Assembly (NCBI GenBank): GCA_034005635.1
Contig: JAVEUJ010000107.1
Location: 1 to 8,612, forward strand
Origin: JAAZFE01 sp034005635
GTDB taxonomy: Bacteria; Verrucomicrobiota; Kiritimatiellia; CAIQIC01; Lenti-01
Reading direction: 5' to 3'
Length of the DNA stretch: 8,612 nucleotides
Of this stretch, positions 5,601-8,612 are shown piece by piece. Both the position numbers and the translations under genes were made by a program. The first letter of the stretch is position 1. Every line of letters starts with the position of its first letter. Under the pieces are notes generated by a model that ran no database searches, was not told where the DNA came from, and worked only from the letters and a program-made list of their open reading frames with translations.

Positions 5601-8600
5601 CACTGCCGTCTGCTCGGCGGCGCTGAAGGTCTCGTCCACTGTGGATTCCTCGCCCAGCATCCAGACGACCTTGGCATAGTTCGTCATCAAGGCGGCTGTC
5701 GCAAGGGTTGAGTCGACGTAGTCGAACGTCTGCCCCGCCGATGCGAGCGCAAGGCCGTGCTCTTTTACATAGTCGAAGCTGTTGATCATGCGCGGCCGGA
5801 CCAGGGTTACCTGCCCGTTCAGGCCGTTGGCAAAATAGCGCGTCGGCGCCAGTCCGGAATCGTTGCGCTTAAACCCGTCCACCACCAGCACGCCCGCCTT
5901 CGCGCCATTGGCCGTCACGCGCACACCCGCCACGGCGGAATTCAGCGACTCGCCGCCCGCGTTCGTCGCACACACGCGGAAGAAAATCGTGGCGCCCGCA
6001 TTCAGGTTGACGATGACTTTATTTGCGGTGCTTGCGCCGGGAACGGCGATGGGATTGCCGAACCCTTTGCCGTCAGTGGACGTGTAGAGGATGAAGCCCT
6101 GCGGCAGGCCGCCGCTAGCAGCATCGCGTGCAGGCATCGCCCACGACACTGTCACCGCGCCGTTACCAGAATTGACAGCCTTCATTTGGTTCGGCCGGTC
6201 GGGCGCGTTGGTGTTGACAATGCCACTGGCGTAGAATCTGCTCAGATGCTGGACGAGGCCACGGGTGGTTGCGCGCGCCAGCCATTCGCGGCCAGCGGGC
6301 GTCTTCAGTACGGTGCAATCCATTTCATTATCGTGAAAGGCCACTTCATTGATGGTGGTATCCATTTTAAGAAATACACTGGAGTTGTAGATTTCGCCAT
6401 AGGTGCTGCCGTAGAGATAGGTCGTGCGCGTGCTCCAACTGGGAATCACGGTGTTCGTGCCGGCGCGCATATCCACATTGCACTGGCGGGCGAGCGCAGC
6501 CGCCAGGTTGGTCTGCGCCGCATACAGGGACGGATAACTAGACTGGATGCGCGTGTCGTAGAGTCCAATCGAGCCGCGTCCGGCGCCCGATCCGGCATTG
6601 GAGTGAAAGCCAATATACACACGGCGCCAACGTCGTGGTTCATTGTTTGTGCGGCACATATAGGCCGCCATGCGGGCAGGCTGACCGATGTTGTCCTCGC
6701 GGTCGTCGTAGCCAGCCATGTCATAGAGCGTACTATCCATTCCCTGTCCCATAGACTTGATGACCCAGAAGCGGCCCGACTCCAGTTCCTGCTCGAAGCC
6801 CGAGATACCTGCCCCGCCCCGTGAAACATTTCCCCGCCCATTACCAAAACGGATGGCGTCGGCAAACACATAGTCGCCGGTCTCCCCGGCCAGCACATGA
6901 TTGCCAATATTGACGTAGCCATTCGTCCCTGCCTCAAAGTGGTAATTGCCGAGCCAAACCCAGCCGCAGCCGACATCGCGGTGATTCACTCGCACGTCCG
7001 TCACGCCACCGGAGTGGTAGATTCGGTACAGCTGGTTCGCCCGGTCGGATCCGTGACGAACCCAGGTATAGACCGGATACTCGCCCGCCTCCGGAAGGGT
7101 AGGCCGATACGACGCCCACGACGTTGAACCGTTCGTGCTGATTGCCGCGTAGCGGTATGGCACCGCGTCGCCAGCCTTGCCGTAGAAAATGGTCTGCGAG
7201 GAGTTGTACCACGTGCCGCCGAAGGTCACCTGGCCGCGCGATGTCACGTTGGTATCCATGTTGTCGAGCACCACCTCGTTCGTCTGGTAGCCCACGGGAC
7301 GGAATGGCACGACCGTGGCGCCCGCCTTCCATGCCGATTCAGCGAAGCGGTTCATCTGGTCGACGTTGCCGATGTCTTCGTTCACCGCGTAGAGCAGCGG
7401 CCGTTCGGGAACCCATGCCGTTAGGGCAGCGTTCGCCCCGAAGCCATGGCCCGCGCTAGTATAGACCACCACGCCCGACAACGGGCCCGTCGGCTGCGCC
7501 GCCGCCGTCTGGGTCAAACCGGTCTCGTCCGGTGTGCTGATCGGCTCATCACCGCCGCCCGTGTCGCCCGGGTTGCCGCCGGTTTCCCCGCCGTCGTCTC
7601 CGGTCGAAGCGCCGGCCATCGTGCCTTTCGTCAAGATGGTTCCGTTGAAGCCCACCGCCACGAACTGGTCGGCGGCGTAGCTGATGCCGCGGATGTCGCT
7701 GGCTGTTCCAGACGTTTCTGCCGTCCAATTCAAACCGTCCGTCGAACTCCAGATCGCGCCGCTCTTGCCGGTTGCCTTGAACACGCCGGAGCAGTATGCC
7801 GCGCGGTAAAGATAGGTGGCGTTGGTCGAGGAACTCCATGAGATCCCATCGGACGACCGCAGGATCCGGGTATTGCCCACCGCCACGTAGTAGCCGTTGC
7901 CATACGTCACATCGGAGATGTAGACGGTCTGGCCGGACGCGCGGGATGTCCAGCTTATGCCGTTTGTAGACGTCATGATCAGACCGCCCTGCCCCACCAC
8001 AACAAACAGCGGCGACTCCGATGGGATACCGTTTGTGTCCCCTGCATTTACGAATTCCGTACCGTAACCGACGCCCTGCAGCGAATTCACTGTTCCTGAC
8101 GATACGCTCGACCAGGTCGTGCCATTCGTTGAGCGCACAAGGGCTCCGTTGTCACCGCAGGCCACGTAGATGCCGTTGCCGTAGGCCACGCCGCGGAACA
8201 GCGCATTCGTCGGCGAGGTCCGCGACATCCAGTCGATGCCGTTGGTCGAGGTGACGATCGCGCCGCCTTCGCCGACCGCCACCCATAGCGGGCCATCGCC
8301 GTTCACGTTCATCAGCAATCCACTTTTGCCGCTGCTGCGAGCCGTCCAGGCGATACCGTTACTGGAGGTGTAGATCGCTCCGCCCGCGCCGCAAGCCACA
8401 TGCAGGCCGCTGCGGCTGGCCACGCCGTAGAAGTTCGCTGTCTGCGCCGAAACCCGGTTTGTCCACGGGGAGTTCGCTGACGAGCTGCCGGTGTCATCTC
8501 CTCCCGGATCGCCGGGTTCGAGGGCGTTCGCTCCGAATTTCTGATCGATCAAGCTCCACAGCGCTGTCTGGCCCGTGCCCTGCGTCAGGTTCCAGATGCC

Positions 8601-8612
8601 GATGCCGCCCAT
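2670..8612 (-). CDS. giant modular extracytoplasmic protein with N-acetylmuramoyl-L-alanine amidase domain (5'-partial)
   Basis: At least 1980 residues are encoded. The frame reaches the window edge and no ribosome site or signal peptide is visible, so the Met at the edge is probably internal. Domains in window residues: 1-29, end of an unseen domain (GGIGIWNLTQ...ALWSLIDQKFG resembles the last strand and helix of GH18-type barrels); 31-49, Gly/Asp/Ser linker; 50-328, propeller; 331-378, Gly/Asp/Thr linker; 381-795, zinc amidase with a golvesin-like insert (448-590); 802-902, fibronectin type III; 905-1151, amidotransferase-like; 1157-1462, four PEGA-like repeats; 1463-1650, jelly-roll; 1659-1735, fifth repeat; 1741-1873, second jelly-roll; 1878-1896, Asp-rich calcium motif; 1900-1980, C-terminal domain. 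The amidase would cut the MurNAc-L-Ala bond of peptidoglycan. The other modules look like binding or spacing units. Secretion is inferred from composition, since almost every domain belongs to an extracytoplasmic family. No membrane anchor or sorting signal is visible at the C terminus. It is not coupled to its neighbours: 139 nt separate it from fmdB. Confidence 0.9.
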   Translation of the reverse strand: MGGIGIWNLTQGTGQTALWSLIDQKFGANALEPGDPGGDDTGSSSANSPWTNRVSAQTANFYGVASRSGLHVACGAGGAIYTSSNGIAWTARSSGKSGLLMNVNGDGPLWVAVGEGGAIVTSTNGIDWMSRTSPTNALFRGVAYGNGIYVACGDNGALVRSTNGTTWSSVSSGTVNSLQGVGYGTEFVNAGDTNGIPSESPLFVVVGQGGLIMTSTNGISWTSRASGQTVYISDVTYGNGYYVAVGNTRILRSSDGISWSSSTNATYLYRAAYCSGVFKATGKSGAIWSSTDGLNWTAETSGTASDIRGISYAADQFVAVGFNGTILTKGTMAGASTGDDGGETGGNPGDTGGGDEPISTPDETGLTQTAAAQPTGPLSGVVVYTSAGHGFGANAALTAWVPERPLLYAVNEDIGNVDQMNRFAESAWKAGATVVPFRPVGYQTNEVVLDNMDTNVTSRGQVTFGGTWYNSSQTIFYGKAGDAVPYRYAAISTNGSTSWASYRPTLPEAGEYPVYTWVRHGSDRANQLYRIYHSGGVTDVRVNHRDVGCGWVWLGNYHFEAGTNGYVNIGNHVLAGETGDYVFADAIRFGNGRGNVSRGGAGISGFEQELESGRFWVIKSMGQGMDSTLYDMAGYDDREDNIGQPARMAAYMCRTNNEPRRWRRVYIGFHSNAGSGAGRGSIGLYDTRIQSSYPSLYAAQTNLAAALARQCNVDMRAGTNTVIPSWSTRTTYLYGSTYGEIYNSSVFLKMDTTINEVAFHDNEMDCTVLKTPAGREWLARATTRGLVQHLSRFYASGIVNTNAPDRPNQMKAVNSGNGAVTVSWAMPARDAASGGLPQGFILYTSTDGKGFGNPIAVPGASTANKVIVNLNAGATIFFRVCATNAGGESLNSAVAGVRVTANGAKAGVLVVDGFKRNDSGLAPTRYFANGLNGQVTLVRPRMINSFDYVKEHGLALASAGQTFDYVDSTLATAALMTNYAKVVWMLGEESTVDETFSAAEQTAVTTYLNKGGRLLVSGAEIGWDLGRAGVSSTADVNFFTNVLRAAYAADSGGTGQVTGTAGGFLSGVSIAFNYTNLLSDVYAANYPDVLSTGSGAVKAAVYGTSAAGTSGAIIQYSNATYRTIVMGFPFETITNKATRATVMTKAMQFLGDTATSGAIRVTLSPTAVTNTARWIVNGTTNLSGVARTGLNPGTYQVAFSAMAGYTAPVATSVVVTAGATNIFTATYATASGSLTVTLQPSTAVADGRWSVDGGANWRTSGSTLSGMTNGTYALKFKAVASHTTPVDQSVVISGGAVSRTGTYVAQVGDLTVTLTPAAAVVNGAAWSVDGGGTWYESGATASNLLAGRQYYTFHSATGYTVPSTSYTTVTAGTNVSRSYSYAALPGSITVTLTPAGAVSAGAMWSLDGGTNWNESGATVQGLSVKSYTILFSTAAGYTAPASTNYTLAAGEAALLSGAYEKIQLVGADCIKSQGFDGLDVHPWGWSVVYLDNSGLATNLDHGSGAAAATNLVLVGTNALRMWGATNGMANPAVVFDNVDISGYTNVTLTVPFAASGPDSGDDLHVSVSYDNGTTWLPSVFGTQIADGYSTLKLNYNIFTNVQRQPQGTPYVLAVADYRTQIKVRVTFFNAAGSPNAADYYYLDEIQLKGQVGFAPPVSSALKATLLPVEAVSAGAQWRVDGGIWRASGTTVTGLVAGAHTVSFGSAAGWVAPSDISTATTNGMINAISATYTPEASSNSLALIDEPFDTAPTPPAGWTFSGIIANYNSAAYVGRAIPSVKFDSSNDYITTTTFSGGTNVQFWMRAVTSAGVGEFLIEQNIGGNWSILGVVTNPPNTGTVYSYDISRTVTQLRFTWNKTTSNIALDDVIVNGMWSASVDSDGDGMDDYSEYIAGTDPKTESSTLVLESLVVSTNTAVLVFQWPSAAGREYSLWRTTNMLVPYTQHVGGIVANSPMNTYTDTAPTALGTYFYGLKVSWPTAP
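2673..2915 (-). other. C-terminal beta domain of the large protein
   Basis: Residues 1900-1980 contain VLVFQWPSAAGREYSLWRTTNM, then a strand-rich stretch ending in NTYTDT and TYFYGLKV. A domain of this pattern, with an aromatic 'Y-S-hydrophobic-W/Y-R-T/A-T-N' strand and 'YTDT' near the end, recurs at the C termini of long secreted proteins in Kiritimatiellota/Verrucomicrobiota as I recall. It may be a secretion or attachment signal for that group. Function is unproven. Confidence 0.5.
2925..2981 (-). other. Asp-rich calcium-binding repeat (thrombospondin type-3-like)
   Basis: Residues 1878-1896 read DSDGDGMDDYSEYIAGTDP. This is the classic short calcium-chelating spacer found before C-terminal domains of secreted bacterial proteins. 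One copy is present. Confidence 0.75.
2994..3392 (-). other. second jelly-roll/MAM-like domain
   Basis: Residues 1741-1873 begin with ALIDEPFDTAPTPPAGWTFSG, a start often seen in cleaved-adhesin or MAM-like beta-sandwich domains. They continue with VQFWMRAV (1799-1806) and end with RFTWNKTTSNIALDDVIVNG (1852-1871), whose 'ALDDV' strand is typical of the final strands of such lectin-like folds. A binding role is inferred. Confidence 0.6.
3408..3638 (-). repeat. fifth PEGA-like repeat, separated from the other four
   Basis: Residues 1659-1735 (about 77 residues) show the same core as the upstream block: L-P-x2-A-V-x-A-G-A-x-W-R-V-D-G followed by W, SGT, a Gly-rich turn, and GAHTVSFGSAAGWVAP. 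It is divided from repeats 1-4 by the jelly-roll at 1463-1650. Confidence 0.75.
3663..4226 (-). other. jelly-roll domain between repeats four and five
   Basis: Residues 1463-1650 begin with QGFDGLDVHPWGWSV (1473-1487) and contain NVDISGYTNVTLTVPFAA (1537-1554), DDLHVSVSYDNGTTW (1561-1575), TQIKVRVTFFNAAG (1619-1632) and YYLDEIQLKG (1640-1649). This is a galactose-binding-like or sugar-binding beta-sandwich pattern. The specific ligand is unknown. Confidence 0.6.
4227..5144 (-). repeat. four tandem PEGA-like repeats
   Basis: Repeats start at residues 1157, 1232, 1308 and 1386, a spacing of 75-78 residues (nucleotides 4920-5144, 4692-4919, 4458-4691 and 4227-4457). The shared pattern is G-[SDA]-[LI]-x-V-T-L-x-P, then a Trp (1174, 1249, 1326, 1404) in W-[SI]-[VL]-[DN]-G, then a second Trp in repeats 2-4 (1257, 1334, 1412), SG[AST]T, a G-x-Y strand and GYT-like turn plus Pro, and a closing beta strand. 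The first copy is the most diverged. DNA copies differ, although the block GGCGTCAGCGTCACGGT recurs near 4434 and 4663, so the duplication is not recent. The likely role is a stalk or surface-binding spacer. Confidence 0.8.
5160..5900 (-). other. glutamine-amidotransferase-like (ThuA-like) domain, probably non-catalytic
   Basis: Residues 905-1151 have an opening strand KAGVLVVDGFKRND (905-918), KVVWMLGEES (981-990), a helix with SAAEQTAVTTYLNKGGRLLVSGAEIGWDL (997-1025), and a closing strand YRTIVMGFPFETI (1121-1133). The alpha/beta pattern matches class-I amidotransferase-like folds. At the usual nucleophile position after the LLVSG strand there is Ala-Glu rather than Cys, so catalysis is unlikely. 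Confidence 0.6.
5907..6209 (-). other. fibronectin type III domain
   Basis: Residues 802-902 follow the FN3 pattern: a proline-rich start (NAPDRPNQM), GAVTVSWAMP, GFILYTSTDGKGF, and FFRVCATNAGGES near the end, the normal F/G strand region. It is placed right after the amidase catalytic domain, as is common in secreted hydrolases. Confidence 0.75.
6228..7472 (-). other. zinc amidase (N-acetylmuramoyl-L-alanine amidase type) domain
   Basis: Residues 381-795 show the ligand set expected of the Amidase_3 family. H389 lies in SAGHG, E412 in NED before the helix GNVDQMNRFAES, and H670 in YIGFHSNA. The catalytic Glu candidate is E756, in TINEVAFHDNEMDCTVL. Between the second and third ligands lies an insert of about 250 residues that includes a golvesin-like domain (448-590). 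Family knowledge gives the zinc-dependent cleavage of the MurNAc-L-Ala bond. Activity on peptidoglycan is inferred, because the substrate could be another amide polymer. Confidence 0.8.
6843..7271 (-). other. golvesin-like (Xly CBD-like) domain inserted in the amidase
   Basis: Residues 448-590 match the usual sequence of this beta-sandwich: VLDNMD at the start, GTWYNSS, ASYRPTLPEAGEYPVYTWVRHG (500-521), CGWVWLGNYHFEAGTNGYVNIG (549-570) and YVFADAIRFG (581-590). Such modules act as carbohydrate-binding or stalk domains in secreted polysaccharide-acting proteins. Here it interrupts the catalytic fold rather than following it. Confidence 0.7.
7629..8465 (-). repeat. seven-bladed beta-propeller repeats (Ycf48/BNR-like)
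   Basis: Residues 50-328 hold six copies of G-x-I-x-x-S-x-[ND]-G-[ITL]-x-W, for example AIYTSSNGIAW, AIVTSTNGIDW, ALVRSTNGTTW, LIMTSTNGISW, RILRSSDGISW and AIWSSTDGLNW. Repeat spacing is about 38-44 residues, except for one copy lengthened by an insert (184-203). A final partial copy, GTILTKG, can be closed by the initial PWTNRVS strand, giving seven blades with 'velcro' closure. Each has an associated yGng.yvavG strand. This is a typical binding scaffold for a secreted protein. Confidence 0.75.

Noticed and set aside
5757..6824. Plus-strand open frame of 355 codons
   Set aside because: Longest antisense frame, but it is His/Arg/Ala-rich without recognisable motifs. The opposite strand encodes the amidase ligands and FN3 domain.

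Overview
The window looks like a chromosomal segment of a bacterium from the Planctomycetes-Verrucomicrobia-Chlamydiae group, most likely Kiritimatiellota or a relative. This is an inference. It rests on the very long secreted-type protein with a calcium-repeat spacer and a C-terminal domain of the 'REYSLWRTTNM...YTDT' kind, which I associate with that group, and on the zinc-ribbon/dtd operon style. No rRNA or other taxonomic marker is present, and the sequence shows no clear phage, plasmid, insertion-sequence or CRISPR content.

Left part (1-1000, plus strand). A consensus-like sigma-70 promoter (61-89) drives a CAT-anticodon tRNA (104-179, CCA encoded). A 58-bp near-perfect inverted repeat (202-259) follows. 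Next is trmL (273-800), the SPOUT methyltransferase that 2'-O-methylates position 34 of certain tRNAs. The convergent gap 801-1067 has no gene. It holds a GC-rich repeat-like stretch, a 30-bp AT-rich near-palindrome (971-1000) and a small hairpin after dtd.

Middle part (1068-2530, minus strand). Three genes form a compact operon read right to left: an FmdB-family zinc-ribbon protein, a membrane-anchored zinc-ribbon protein of unknown function, and dtd (D-aminoacyl-tRNA deacylase, GTG start). The gaps are 12 and 7 nt. The annotated starts are set by good ribosome binding sites for the first two genes. A possible promoter and a 7-bp leader hairpin lie upstream.

Right part (2670-8612, minus strand). 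One open frame of 1980 codons runs off the right edge, so the gene is 5'-incomplete. It encodes a modular extracytoplasmic protein. In order it has the tail of an unseen domain (perhaps a TIM-barrel glycosidase), a seven-bladed propeller, a zinc amidase (N-acetylmuramoyl-L-alanine amidase type) split by a golvesin-like domain, and a fibronectin type III domain. These are followed by a glutamine-amidotransferase-like domain without the catalytic Cys, four PEGA-like repeats, a jelly-roll, a fifth repeat, a second jelly-roll, a calcium-repeat spacer and a C-terminal domain. The likely role is peptidoglycan or envelope-polymer processing with extensive binding modules.

Two protein genes (trmL, dtd) and the tRNA belong to translation quality. 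The big protein appears unrelated and separately transcribed. I did not find a clearly new multi-gene system. The split amidase in its modular setting, the membrane zinc-ribbon protein and the two palindromic elements are the most worthwhile leads.
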